Assembly: GCA_012845835.1 (NCBI GenBank)
Contig: JABAKD010000026.1
Span: 15,430,158-15,494,157 of the forward strand
Reading direction: 5' to 3'
From: Undaria pinnatifida
Taxonomy: Eukaryota > Sar > Phaeophyceae > Laminariales > Alariaceae
Length of the DNA: 64,000 nucleotides
The first letter of the stretch is position 1. Each line of letters begins with the position of its first letter. The translations under genes were made by a program, and so were the position numbers. Shown one piece after another: positions 1 to 11,612 of this stretch. The notes beneath the pieces were generated by a model. It ran no database searches. It had not been told where the DNA came from and saw only the letters and a program-made list of their open reading frames with translations.

Positions 1-720
1 TCCTAAATACACTTACCCGCGTTAAAGACACCGCAACAAAAAAGCGGTGTGTCTTTAAAGCGGGGTCGACTGTAGTAGGTGGGGCGTTCAAGCAAGTGGA
101 AGCGGAAAAAAAGAAAAAAAAAAAAAAGCGGGGTGGGCGGGCGGGGGGGGGGGGGGGGTTCAAGAGGTTTAGGTCACATATAATAAAACAATCAAAGATT
201 TGGTCGACACTGATGTTCGCAACATTGTGTGTGATCTTCTGATTGCGCGTATTAATCATATATGTAGGGGCCTACTATTATACGCGCGGTGCTGGGTCTA
301 GGCGATCGTGCGGGGTGTGGGGAAGGAGGGGGCGTTAGAGGGGGGGAGGGGAGATGAATGAAAGCTACGTCATGGATGGCTAGAAAGTTAATGACGTGAT
401 ATCAATGGCATATTAGTGTTTATTACTCTGGTTGATTTCGATTGTAAGTGGGGCGTTTGAACGAACTGGGCGGGGAACAAGGGGCGGGGGGGGGGGGGGG
501 GGGAGTTGGAGCTACGGCATGGATGGCTAGATGGATAATGGGATGATATCAGCTGGCTGGTAGTGTTTACTACTCTGGCAGATTTTGATTTCAGGTGGTG
601 CGTTTAAACAAGAGGGATCGGGGGGGGGAGGGGCGGGCGAGCATTTCAATATGTGCGCGGAAACTATAAACGCTCGAAGGGGACGAATCTGACGGTTGCA
701 ACATGATGATTATGTATTTC
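1..720 (+). repeat. Family A G-rich modular repeat arm (truncated by window edge)
   Basis: Alternation of long poly-G tracts (for example 144-158 and 487-503) with short conserved modules: 'gttcaagaggtttaggtcac' at 159, and a 'catggatggctag...gatatca...gatttcgat' module at 370-445 and again at 518-595. The same modules occur at 3,190-3,610 and, reversed, at 4,940-5,000 and 6,330-6,480. No gene is seen. Confidence 0.7.
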
Positions 721-1204
721 TTGATTTTCCTTCGGCGAGGGTGACTTGCATTGGAATCTCATTGTTATGAACATATTAAAGGAGAAATAGGTGTAACCTG
801 CACCTTTGTGAGGCACTGCATATTCCGGCGTATGTTGTAGTGTTTTAACCTTCCGCCAACGGTGTTACCGCCGAGAAATAAAATGCCATCTACACCGCCA
901 ATAAAAAATTCCTCCGCATTGCATTACCGCTGGACGATTTACGGGCAGGTTTTGGTTTGGTGTTTCTGCCAATGAATGTAGTTACCGTCCAAAAACGAAT
1001 CACGGTTTACCGTCACTTAAATACCACTGTATTGCATTACCGCTCTATCTGAGGTCCTGTTAAATATCGTTACCAAACACCACCACCACCCTAAAAAATA
1101 TTAATATATACCTCTGGTACCAAGACGTCTCCTTGATAGCAACACAGTTCGTTTCCCAGGCGTCACTCCTTTTTTGAGCAAAGCAAGCAGCAGAGGTATT
1201 AGTC
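721..1204. other. Intergenic, no feature recognised
   Basis: AT/GC-mixed sequence with a loosely repeated 'gcattaccgct / ttaccg' motif around 860-1060 ('ccgccaacggtgttaccgcc', 'gcattaccgctggacg', 'gcattaccgctctatc'). No ORF has convincing composition. Confidence 0.4.
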
Positions 1205-1395
1205 GCCCACTGCCAGATTGACCCTGATAACTACACTGTAGTTTCAAGGGGAGTCGCCGACCTATATCCTTAATGAGGACACACAACCCGTAATACGCGC
1301 GATCGGACTATCACACACAGCTTGCAAAGATGAGTATCGACAAAATATTCGATGTCACAGCTGGAGTTTATTTTTATATTTAAATTTATAATAAA
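1205..1395 (-). repeat. Family A terminal module
   Basis: About 190 bp running from 'ctgataactacactgtag' through 'ggggagtcgccgacctat' and 'acgcgcgatcgga' to 'cacagctggagtttat'. It recurs at 7,115-7,285 and 63,930-64,000 in this orientation and at 2,390-2,550 and 59,730-59,885 in the opposite one. Shorter pieces lie at 7,845-7,975, 22,835-22,920, 61,640-61,750 and 63,755-63,830. It is the outermost part of the long inverted-arm elements. Confidence 0.75.
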
Positions 1396-1984
1396 TCGTA
1401 AAACAGATTGACCTAAATTCCTCAAATCGACGATTTGATTGTCGACGTCCCCGATGAAGTAGTACATGCGGATTCCCGTCCTGTCGTAGGTCAAAGCCTA
1501 TTTATCGAGTGCATAATAGAAGCTTGTTGTGCATAGCTGTCCTAGGGAAATATTTGAAGATCGGTAAGCGCGAGAGCGTGAGATAGCAAAATTTGACGGG
1601 AATCGAATAATACTGTACATGACGCTGTATAGCACACCCCCCGGGCAGGTTTGGTATCATATGTATGGCGATTTTTCGACAACCGGTAGGGTCTAAATGC
1701 CGAGCGACCCGTCTATGGTATGACCCGGACAAACATTCTCAAAAAGCCGTCACCGTTGCTATTCGTACCGCGCTGGTGTCGGAAGGAACCAACTCAGCAT
1801 TTCATGCCACGCCGAGGTGTTTTACACTGACACTAACACTGATATATATATATATATATTATTCGGTACCGGCACGAAAAGCCACAAAAAGAACTGAAAT
1901 GCCTACCGTACGCGCGATGACATTGGAGGAGAGTACTGGGTGGGGCAAAGCAGGAAACTTGTTATTACTACGACATACCTGGTA

Positions 1985-2112
1985 TGTATGTATCATAATG
2001 AAGGTCTTTATCCCCTTTACAACTGGAGACCCGTTTTTGGGGACAAAATTACTTGGATTTAGTATAGGAAGGGGTTCGGGGGCTCTTGAGGGGTTAAGGT
2101 TAAAGCCTCTTA
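1985..2112 (+). repeat. Module shared with 18.0 kb and 50.0 kb
   Basis: 'aaggtctttatcccctttac', 'aactggagacccgtttttgg' and 'gaggggttaaggttaaagcc' recur at 49,985-50,112 in the same orientation and as the reverse complement at 18,010-18,100. At the latter two sites the module sits next to family B terminal repeats, so 1,985-2,112 is probably a fragment of a longer family B element. Confidence 0.6.
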
Positions 2113-2382
2113 CGGGTTAGAAAAAAATATGTAGATCTAGTCTAATGAAAGAAGTTTCGCTCATTTAATTTTTTTTTTTTAAGGATCAAAAGTTTAGCGT
2201 TTTGATGAGTTCTTGGTTTGTTCGTTGGTTGGTTTGTTCAATAATTCAACCTTTTTCCTCGATATGTCGAGAAAAAACCTTTCGGGCGTCTGATACCAGT
2301 CACGCACATACGAGGTACGATTGATTGGAGGTTGCATCAAGGTATTCTACCTGTCCTTTTCTATTAATAGTTCGCTTCTAAT

Positions 2383-5300
2383 ATATAAAAAAAAAATACA
2401 CTCCTCCAGCTGTGAGATCGAAGATTTCGTCGAAACTCATATTTATTTGCGAGCTGTGTGTGATACTCCGATCGCGGATATTACGGGTTGTGTGTCCTTA
2501 TTGAGGATATAGGTCGGCGACTCCCCTTACAACTACAGTGTAGCTATCACGGTCACCAGGGTGATGATAGTCAGTCTGTGCGCGGAAACTATATAACCCG
2601 TTTCTGAGGGGGACATATTGTGACAGCTGTGGAGGGAAATGTATCCGTTTATCTAGTGAATCCTGTAAGTCGAATATCCGGTGAGGGGGGGGCGGACTTT
2701 TAAAGGACGTGGGGGCTTGGTTTTGATCAAAAGCGAGGGGGGTTGGAGAGGGGGGGGGGGGGAGGGGGGGGGCGAGACTTGAGGGGGGGGCGGACGGGCG
2801 GAGAGTTTGTGCGTGGAAGCTATAAATCCTTTAAGGGGACAACTATGACGGTTTTGGGAAAAAAAAAAGTGCACCAGTTTATCATAGGGGGGGGTTGGGG
2901 CGGGGGTGGGGCGGGTGGGGCAGCTCAATCTGTGCGTGGAAACTATACGTTATTTTGAGGGGATATGTGTGACGGTTTAGGAAATAATGCATCAGTTTAT
3001 CACATATATCCTGGGGTAAGACGTACAATCAGTGAGTATAGAGAGGCCGGAGTGTTCGACGGGGTGGGGGTGGGATGAGGTGGGGGGGGAGGGGGGGAAG
3101 GGGGGGCTTTAGGTGGCATAGGTGAAGGGGTTTGTTATACGTGTGGTGCTAGGTCAAGGTGATGATGCGGGTGGTGGGGAAGAAGGGGGCGTTTGGGGCT
3201 GGGGGGGGAGGGGATATCAGCGGCATGGATGGCTCTAGAAAGATCATGAGGTGATATCCAGTGCGTGAAGTGTTTATTAATCTGGCGGATTTCGATATCA
3301 GGTGGGGCGTTTGAGCAAGGGAGAGCGAGAAAGGAGGGGGGGGGGGGGGGAGGGGTTTAGGAGGTTTAGGTCACGAACAATATGCAAATACACTCCGGCA
3401 ATGACATCAAAGATATGTAAGCGCTTGTTATACGCGTGGTTGGTTGGGGGGAGGAGTGTTTTTCAAGAGGGGGGGGGAAGGGGGGCCGGGTATATTTTTG
3501 GAGGTTTAGGTCACAAATAATATTCAAATACACTCCGGCTGTGAGATCAAAAATATGTAGGGGCTTGTTATACGCGTGGTGGTAGGTCTAAGCGATCGCG
3601 CAGGTGGTGGAAAAAGAGGGGGCGCTGCGCCGTAGTTTTTTGGCTTGCTGTGTTTTCTGCGTAGTGCCCTTCATGATTTTCATGCTCTCTAGGCGCCCAA
3701 CGCCGGTGCTCTGTTAGATTCTAGCATCTTCTGCTGCTACTACTGCTACGTTGGTCATTTTTTCTTGCCGGCCGTCTTTCCTTTTTTTTCATTTTCAATT
3801 GGTCCACCTTTTTGATACCTATGGCATTTAATATCGTGATCAATGCTGCCCTCTGACACCATCATAGGGTATACCATCTTGTGCCGTTATCAGAATCGAG
3901 TACCCTTCCGAGAAGCAGTGAGAAGTATACCAGGTGTCTCTCTTCTTTTCAAATGTTCCCTCGCCACATATTTTCATTTTGTCTGCGGTATATTCACAGA
4001 AAAGGTATAGTTAGGCCGCAGAAAAGGTATCCCTCCTCGAGAGCGACCGAAATTGCTTTTTCCGACACCTTAACGTCAACTTTTTCAACTTAGATCCTCC
4101 CGATAGGGGGGGGGGGGGTTACCGGCCACCGTCTCTTTCTCAATATGGCATACTAAATATTATATAAAACCGAGCACACAGGGCAACGTAGAAAGAGCCC
4201 CCCCCCTACCATACAAGATACATGACCTTTCCATAGTTCTACATAGCATCCACTTGTTGATTGGAATGTTGCACGTGGCGATCCATGTTAAACAACAACA
4301 CCACGAAGCACACGTTGTACGGGGCAGTTCTTCTATATATTCATGGTGTTTGTGTTGTTTTCATATTAACTCGCATATCAAGTCTGAGGTCACAGGACAG
4401 GCTGCAGTCACTCTGTCTTGGACTAAGAAATACCCCAGAAAACACATGAAAAACTAAAGGTCATTTGAGTATATAGCCAGGCCTGGTTGTCGGAGTATAC
4501 AAGAGATTATTAGAAGGCCGTGGTCCCCCCTAACTCCCCCTGACACACACGCAAAAAGCGCCCCCGCCGCCCCTCCCATCCCCCGCCGCCCCACCTAAGA
4601 TCAAATTTGTTTGAATAAAATACCCTACCAGGAATCTGTTCAAAGAAAAACACTCCTCCAGGCAGCTTATATCCCCTTTTCACCTATCCAACCAGCCATG
4701 CCGTAGATCCAATTCCTGTATGACCCCCCACCCCCGCGCCCCCCGCCACCGCCTTTCCCTTCCCCACCACCCGGACCGTCGCCAAGACCTGGCACTTAGA
4801 GTGAAGTTCCGTCCAGGTATACATTAATGCGACTTCAAGGGGTTTGATTCCCCCCTCGCCCCCGCCCCCCGTCGTATTATTCTTCCCCGCCGCCGCCCCA
4901 CCTTGATATAAAACGTCCGACAAAGTAAAAAAAAATAGACAGTTGATATCACCTCATTACCTTCTTAGCCATCCATGCCGTAGCTCCAATTCACCCCCCC
5001 CCCCCGTAGGACCACGCGTACATCAATCTCCTAACACATATACATTTATGGGACCTAATAAAGCTGTCGGGAATACCCCCCCCCCCCCCCCCCCCCCCTC
5101 CCTCGCCTCCTCGAGCACTCCGCCCTCTCCTCACCGGTTGTACGACTTACCAGGTACAGGACACACATGATAAACCGATGCATTCCTTCCACACACAACT
5201 AACTGTCAGCTGTGTTTCTAAAAATGATTTATGTTTTGCGCGCACAGACTGAGTTGCCTCCCCGCCCCTCTTTCTCCCTCCCGTTCAAACCCCAGTCCCC

Positions 5301-7325
5301 ACGCTCTAAATTTTTCCGCCCTCCCCTGACCGGTTATTGAACGACTTACTTCATGATACGCTTGATGAACTGATTATTGGTTTTCTTCTAACAAAGCTGT
5401 CAGATTTTGTCCCCCTCGAAAACGGGTTTGATAGTTTCTGCGCACAGACTGAAACTAAAAGTAAAAGTGCTGAACTATTTTTCGTCGGCCCCTCGGCTGG
5501 GGAGGGGCGGGTACTTAGATGCATGCCATCCCGGTCCCCGGGTGCCGTCGCCGACCTAATATATGAATATTTTTGATTGACTGATTTAATTATAACCCCT
5601 TTCCCAAAACCATCAATTTTCTTCAATGAACGTTTCTTGTCAGCTCGACACGACGCTAAGAAAAAAAATGTTTCTCACATTTTTATATTAAAGCGGCTGT
5701 CGAACGACGACGACGTCGGGGTTGCACGGTGCACTGAAACTCAAGAGACACGGCCGGGGTGCTGGTTTCAAAACAGGCTAATTGGATAAAGAAAACTTTG
5801 TGAGTGCTTCCGTAGAACGACCGACTATAATATACTGCCTGCACGAAGAAGCAGACAACGCGAATCTTCATCATCTCTCGGGGAGAAGTGTTTATCTACG
5901 AGATCGAAGCATTTTCTAGGAGACCTACCTATAAAGATCATCAGGTCAGGACTCTCGGAAACACAAGGCGCACCTCAACGTACCGCATCTAAAATCGTAC
6001 GCCGTGTGATCGTGTGATATTTGATCGACTCACGTTTTTTTGTTCTTCCTGGTTCTCGCGTTTATTGGGCATGATGATGAATGAGATACATATTGAAATA
6101 ATACCTATTTAATCTATTTTGAGCAGCCAGAAGCCGCAGGCAGTAGTGGAAAGTGGGGGGCAACAGCTACCACGGTGCACCGGAGAATGCAACATTGTTG
6201 TGCCTCTTCTGGATATGTCCACATAATAATACACTTCATAACGAACGCGTAAGCACATATATATAATATATATTCACAGAATATTTTTTGTGACCTGAAC
6301 CTCCTACAAAATCTCCCCCCCCCCCCCCCCCCCCCCCTCTTGCTCTCCCTTACTCAAACGCCCCACCAAATATCGAAATCCGCCACATAAATAAACATTT
6401 CACGCACAGGATATCACCTCATTATCTTTCGAGAGCCATCCACGCCGCTGTGCCCCCCCCCCACCCCCCGCCTCGAACGCCCCCTTCTTCCCCATCACCC
6501 GCACCATCGCCTAGACATAGCACCACACGTAAAACAAACCCCTCACCTGAAGCCCTTCCTCCCCCCCCCCCAACCCCCCCCACCCCCCCCCCCGCCCCCC
6601 CCCCCGCCCCCACACCCCCCACCTCCCCCCCCAACCCATCCCAACCCCACCCCCTCGAACACTCCACCCTCTCTTCTTTACTCACTGATTGTACGACTTA
6701 CCCCAGGATATACATGATAAACTGATGTATTATTTCCAAAACCGTCACATTTATCCGCTCAAAATAATGTATAGTTTCCAGGCACATATTGAGCTGCCCC
6801 ACACGCCCCCCCCCCCGCCCCCAATAATATACTGGTGCCAAAACCGTCAGATTTATCCCCTCGACAGGATTTATAGCTTACATGCACAAATTGCCCCCTT
6901 TCTCCCCCCCCCCCCCCCCCCTCCAAACCCGCTCGCTTTTGATCAAAACCAGGCCCCCAATGTCCTTCAAAACTCCGCCCCACCCCCCTCACCGGTTATT
7001 CGACTTACAAGATTCACTTGATAGAAGGATACATTTCCCTTCACAGCTGTCAGATTTTGTCCCCCTCAGAAACGGGTTTTATAGTTTTCCGCGCACAGAC
7101 TGACTAAAATCATCCTGTTGACCCTGATAGCTACACTGTAGTTGTAAGGGGAGTCGCCGACCTACATCCTTAACGAGGACACACAACTCGTAATGCGCGC
7201 GATCGGAGTATCACACACAGCTTGCAAAGATGAGTTTCGACGAAATCTTCGATCTCACAGCTGGAGTGTATTTTCATTTTTTATAACATTCACAGCTGGA
7301 GTGTATTTTCATTTTTTATAATATA
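2383..7325. mobile_element. Foldback-type element: family A arms in inverted orientation
   Basis: The left arm (about 2,383-3,610, plus) and right arm (about 4,940-7,285, minus) contain the same modules in mirror order: the terminal 'tacactccagctgtgagat' module; a 'gcgcggaaactat...ctgagggggac' module; a 'ggaaactatac...cctggggtaag...gtacaatcagtgag' module (2,935-3,060, mirrored 6,650-6,795); and 'gatggct...gatatca' modules, separated by poly-G (left) or poly-C (right) tracts. The right arm has extra module copies (5,330-5,460 and 6,985-7,105). Its tip (36 bp, 'cacagctggagtgtattttc...') is duplicated at 7,257-7,325. No transposase is visible. Long inverted arms without coding capacity suggest a non-autonomous foldback element; boundaries are approximate. 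Confidence 0.55.
3611..4900. other. Interior of the 2.4-7.3 kb element, no gene recognised
   Basis: Between the arms lies less repetitive sequence with poly-T/poly-C runs. A few short ORFs occur (for example around 4,254-4,457), but none has coding-like composition or splice context. From about 4,560 the sequence becomes C-rich and joins the right arm. Confidence 0.4.
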
Positions 7326-7379
7326 TATACGACTGATTAGTATGGTGTGAAAAATGCTGGAAATCCCCCCCCCTTCCCG

Positions 7380-7975
7380 TTAAAAACCTAAACCCCCCCC
7401 TCCCTACTCCCCCCCGGTTATACGACCTACAAGACTTACATGATGCACTGATGCAGAACACATCCTTCAGATTTGTTCCCCCTCAAGTAATGGTTTTGGA
7501 GGTTCCGCGGACAGATACAAATTATTAAGCATCACCCTATGGACCTTGGTACTACTGCTGTTTTTTCTTTTTTTTATCACACTTTCACTATCCAGTTTCT
7601 TCTGGACAAGCCGTGGTCACAGGTGTCGTCCCTTCTCCCCCCCGGTTTTTGGTTTCATTTTCATCGCGCATAGGGTTTAGCAATTCCACTGCTCGTCGAT
7701 TTTCATCAGGTACTCCTAACTCAAGCTCTCGCGCTTTGCAAAATTTCTGCACAAGGAAAAGTCCCAACGGATTTATTCGAGCATGCTGTGGGCGGGGCTC
7801 GAACTCACGAAACTCACCGGCACACTGCTGTAAAAGCTACGAGTAATTGTAAGGGGAGTCACCGACCAACTACATACATACATCGAGTGATACGCGCGAT
7901 CGGAGTAACGCACATAAGTGTCACAGGTTGCAAAGACGAGGTTCGACCAACACTTCGAGATCTCATACATAACTG
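7380..7975 (-). repeat. Partial family A copies and family C repeat
   Basis: 7,380-7,520 is a diverged minus-strand piece of the family A arm ('ccggttatacgacctacaag', 'gttccccctcaagtaatgg'). 7,845-7,975 is a diverged terminal module ('ggggagtcaccgacc', 'acgcgcgatcggag'). Between them, 7,600-7,770, lies family C (see the entry at 61,225). Confidence 0.6.
7600..7770 (+). repeat. Family C dispersed repeat
   Basis: 'ggacaagccgtggtcacagg', 'tcgcgcatagggtttagcaa' and 'ctctcgcgctttgcaaaatt' recur at 12,000-12,085 ('agacaagccgtgatcacagg', 'tcgcgcataggattcaac') and, reversed, at 61,225-61,350. The copies are diverged and carry no ORF in common. Confidence 0.6.
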
Positions 7976-8179
7976 AAAGAAGAGTGTATTATTGCATGTT
8001 TTTGTAATATTATGCCATGCTTTCCACCCGGGGTAATTTACTGTTATCTATATTATAGACTACATAATCCCATGCTCTGCCAACGGTGAAATTTTGTTGT
8101 GCTGACCCAACCTCTCACTATCAAACTCATAGACTACACATGTACGGCAAATATGATCTTGCGCTGAACCATTGTGCAC

Positions 8180-8530
8180 CTACAAGGTATTCAGTGTTTG
8201 TTTTGTGGCTGTAGCAGTAGATACACACATCTCACCACCAGGAGGAGGAGCCGCATCCCTCACAACGCCAAACCCATCGACAACCACCCTCACCAACCCC
8301 CCACACTGGCCACCACGTATACATCGGCCACGATCATCAACGAAAAAATAATCTATAACAACAAGAAAGGTGCAGAAGAGGCGGATATAAACCTCCATAA
8401 AGCAGGGAGGCCAGTCCAACATAAAAAAACAGTGAGTGGCGATTGCGGTTGTTTTGGTGACAAACACGGGTACCGTCGAAAAATTGGGCAATATTGTTTG
8501 ACCATCCACGTACACCGGTGGTAGGTCCAT
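8180..8530 (-). CDS. Weak candidate ORF, hydrophobic segment
   Basis: ATG at 8530 opens a 116-codon frame beginning MDLPPVYVDGQTILPNF, with a hydrophobic stretch (about 25 residues around FMEVYIRLFCTFLVVIDYFF) and a Gly/Val-rich second half. No family is recognised. Like the ORF at 10744-11454 it lies downstream, on the minus strand, of one copy of the ~100-bp direct repeat. It may well be noncoding. Confidence 0.15.
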   Translation of the reverse strand: MDLPPVYVDGQTILPNFSTVPVFVTKTTAIATHCFFMLDWPPCFMEVYIRLFCTFLVVIDYFFVDDRGRCIRGGQCGGLVRVVVDGFGVVRDAAPPPGGEMCVSTATATKQTLNTL

Positions 8531-8748
8531 GGCTGGCTCACTCACGGAGACAGAAGTCACGTAACCCGGAGAGCCATTAGGCTATAAAAAGAATTTAAGT
8601 AGAGTTTCGAAGTGCGGTGAGTAGAGTTTCAAAAGGGCGGCTGAGGCAATCGGCTGAGGGGCTTTTCCTCCCCAGCCACGTGGTGACCCCAATAATGAGA
8701 GATTGGGCATTGGGGACCCACATACAGTTTTGTTATTCTTTCTCGGGG

Positions 8749-8855
8749 AACCAACCTGGTTCCGCCGCATCCCCCCAAGATGGGTTACGGTTTCACAAAC
8801 AAACCACAAAAAACATCCCAATCAGGCTTTGATACAATCACAGACCAACATTTGC
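8749..8855. repeat. ~100-bp direct repeat, copy 1
   Basis: Starts 'aacctggttccgccgcatcc', contains 'gtttcacaaac' and 'atcccaatcaggctttgata', and ends near 'accaacattt'. The second copy, about 80% alike by eye, is at 11,507-11,612, 2.76 kb away in the same orientation. The pair brackets the minus-strand ORF at 10,744 and a tandem repeat. Confidence 0.6.
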
Positions 8856-9583
8856 CCCAAAAACAGTCATGATAACGGTCATTCAAACCGCCTAGCAAAA
8901 TGCAATACTCAAAGACAATCAAAATTCCCCCACAAAATAATACTTCGAAGTATACTCCAAGAGTCCTCCATCAACCGATTTTTGGTACCGAAATCAAGAT
9001 AAATATATCGAATTTCATCATTCATTGCTCAAAAACAATGTTATATTGTTCCCCCAAAAAAGTATGCTTCCAACCCTCGATCAATCAATATTCTGGTGGA
9101 AATATCATAGATACCTGGTACTCCCGTTTTCAACATGCCACAGGCAAAATTAAAAATAGTACCAGTATATCTTTTAGTATCAACGCGTCCAAGACCGAGT
9201 TCGATTCTCGGACATTTATACGAGCACATACTGAATCCTTCGTCACATAATGAATCCTACATCCCTCCTGCTCGTGAAAACTATCAAGCAACTGAGTTAA
9301 ATCGACACACGACGCGTATGAAAATACGTGGAAGTGTGGTGAGCTAAATCAATTTAAAGCTATATTTTTCCCCATCCGCCGGAGGATGAAAGAAAAAAAA
9401 AAAAAAAAAAACTTTTACCATAATGTTCATCACATCCTAGATTAATGCAAACTCAAAAGTAGAATCCTCGAATTCAAACAAAGTGGGAGGGCATCGCATT
9501 CAACTGTTATTTCATTATCCAACAAAAAAAAACAGCCAAGATATAGCTCCTCTACTCCGGAGTCAAGCTGCATTTCGTGCAAC

Positions 9584-9945
9584 CAGTTTCCCTCTGGATT
9601 TGTCCATACCAAGCTCTCAACAACAGGCGATGGTATTACAGGACACCCTGGTTAGGACATGTACTTCTTCAACTAACTGTGGAAGCCGGCATTCAACTTT
9701 GCCCAATCAGTTTCGCTCTGGTTTGTCCATACCAATCTCTCAACATGCGTTGGTATTACAGGACGCACCCTGATAAGGACATGTGCTTCTTCAACTAACT
9801 CTGGAAAACAGCATTCAATTTTGCCCAATCAGTTTCGCTCTGGTTTTGTCCATACCAATCTCTCAACATGCGTTGGTATTACAGGACACCCTGATAAGGA
9901 CATGTGCTTCTTCAACTAACTCTGGAAAACACAGCATTCATCATA
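9584..9945. repeat. Tandem repeat, 3 units of ~118-124 bp
   Basis: Units start at 9584, 9708 and 9830 with 'cagtttcgctctggttttgt' or near variants, and each contains 'ggtattacaggac', 'aaggacatgtgcttcttcaa' and 'attcaattttgcccaat'. Units 2 and 3 are nearly identical and unit 1 is more diverged. Confidence 0.85.
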
Positions 9946-10740
9946 CATCCCTACCTACTCTAACTGTTCAAGGCAAATACCAGGTACTCGTATGTCATTT
10001 CTCAAATTGAATTTTTGATCAAGCATCCTACCAGCTTGCGCGGGTTTCTCCTACCTTATCACTCAGTATGAGTACAAACGTGAATAAAAAAACAACCTCA
10101 CATACCAGGTACTGTTGGTATGAATGCATGCATAACACCAGGAAGGGTTGAAAGTTCAGTTGTTTGTTAAAACCACAACCACCCTACCTGTCACCTCTCG
10201 TTTTCGCAATACGTGCAAACAAGAATAGTTTGCAATATTACCTGTGACCTGGTGGCAGATATCAGTACTTCGTAGCTACAATGTACATGTTTCCTAAGTT
10301 CCGTGCCACTAGGCAAAAAATACATACTTCCATCCCAACTTCGAATACACGTCCAAACGCCACCATCGTAAGAGTGCCCGATTTAAGAGCACAACAGCAA
10401 TATTATGCTTACTAGCTACTGGGCGTGAACACACAGCAATGCCTCATAGTGCCAACTTCAACACCAAACCAAAAACCGAACCAAACAACCGAATCTGCAA
10501 GACACAAAAGAACAACGAAAGCATTACGTGTCTTTTTGAACACGTGCTCTAGCGGCAGACGATGATCTTCGCTTTCTCACGTAGACGCTCCCGCAGCGGC
10601 CAGCGCCTTTTCCGCCGTCCATGCTCCTCCCCAGACCCCGCGAAGGAGCCGAACCCCCATCTACCACCAAACCTCCTACTCTCCTTTTCCCCACCCTCCT
10701 GCGCCACCGTCTGAAATGTCCGCTCACGTTGCGCGTCGCC
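9946..10740. other. Noncoding stretch, nothing recognised
   Basis: Mixed sequence with several 'ccaggtact' motifs and, from 10,540, a GC-rich part with an open minus frame (10,524-10,763) of Arg/Gly-rich, implausible composition. It may be 3' sequence of the minus-strand ORF that ends at 10,744. Confidence 0.35.
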
Positions 10741-10743
10741 GGC

Positions 10744-11454
10744 CTAACGGTAAATACCGTCAATGACGGCCCGACACGATAACGTCAGATGTTTATACGA
10801 TAAAGCTGCCCTCGGCGGCGACGATATCGGCTGTTCTTCACCGGTATCATCGTCTTCGTCGGACCAGGCCGTCGGCTGTGATCCCTGCTGCTGCTCCACC
10901 ACCCCCAGCTCAGCTACCACCATGTTGTTCCACCATTGCTCGTCGTCTGCGAGCTCTTCCCAAAAACAAACTCGCTCTTCCTCCTCCTCTTCCCCCTTCA
11001 AATGAAATCGCCCTGCTTGCTCCGTGCGGTCAGAAGTCCATGTTAACGGGTTCGAATACGTCCTCTGCTGTTCAGGCAGGTGCTCCAACGACCTTGCGGC
11101 GTTCTCCCTCGATGACGTCGGCATCAAATGCGTCTGGCCAGATGGTGGGGCATGGCTCTCTTTCGCCTGTGCTCCTTTCCGTTCTGCTCGTGCCTTTGTT
11201 TGTGCTCGACTTGCCTCGGCGGCGTCTCGCTGGTCTTGCAACTCACATCCCATTTCGTATGCCCGCCTTTGCATTGCGACTCCGTATTGTTGGATCGCTT
11301 CCGATTCTTCAGCAGAGCAAGTCAGCTGGGTTTGATAGTCCCAGGTTGAGAAATCCCACTTCGGGGCATCTCCGCTATGCAACAGATGTATGGCCTGCCG
11401 CAGAGCATCGGAGTAATTCACGTAGCCCTCTGAAAATGAGAATGACGTCTCCAT
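10744..11454 (-). CDS. Unrecognised acidic, Gln/Glu-rich ORF (236 codons)
   Basis: A single open frame with ATG at 11454; the frame opens at 11499 just after a TAG. The product starts METSFSFSEGYVNYSDALRQ. A middle part rich in A, E, Q, K and R (roughly residues 55-100) could form a coiled coil. Then come a run of Glu (GEEEEEERVCFWEEL) and an acidic stretch SDEDDDTGEE near the end. I recognise no family. The length, acidic composition and consistent amino-acid use make it more believable than the many other ORFs of the first 16 kb. A long open frame on the opposite strand is its Ala/Pro/Ser-rich shadow. It starts about 50 nt inside a ~100-bp repeat that is found again at 8.75 kb, so it may be the body of a mobile element, for example gag-like. 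It may also be an exon of a larger gene. Confidence 0.45.
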   Translation of the reverse strand: METSFSFSEGYVNYSDALRQAIHLLHSGDAPKWDFSTWDYQTQLTCSAEESEAIQQYGVAMQRRAYEMGCELQDQRDAAEASRAQTKARAERKGAQAKESHAPPSGQTHLMPTSSRENAARSLEHLPEQQRTYSNPLTWTSDRTEQAGRFHLKGEEEEEERVCFWEELADDEQWWNNMVVAELGVVEQQQGSQPTAWSDEDDDTGEEQPISSPPRAALSYKHLTLSCRAVIDGIYR

Positions 11455-11506
11455 CCTTGCGCTCACCCTATCCACGAGATATCTGGATCGATCCTTAACC
11501 TACTCC

Positions 11507-11612
11507 AACCTGGTTGCGCCGCATCTCCTCAGATGCGTTACTGTTTCACAAACCACAAATATTGTCCCAATCAGGCTTTGATGCAACAAGCACAAACCAA
11601 CAAATATTCCCC
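11507..11612. repeat. ~100-bp direct repeat, copy 2
   Basis: 'caacctggttgcgccgcatc', 'gtttcacaaaccacaaatat', 'tcccaatcaggctttgatgc' and 'accaacaaatatt' match 8,749-8,855. On the minus strand it ends about 50 nt upstream of the ATG at 11454, the position a long terminal repeat or promoter would have. Confidence 0.6.

Noticed and set aside
1665-2120. 151-codon plus ORF near 1.7-2.1 kb
   Set aside because: It includes a TA microsatellite and the repeat module at 1,985-2,112 and has no coding-like composition.
6422-7021. Gly-rich and Pro-rich ORFs in the G/C tracts (also at 2.7, 4.7, 60.2 and 63.5 kb)
   Set aside because: Products of poly-G/poly-C runs in the family A arms; they exist on both strands and depend only on the tracts.
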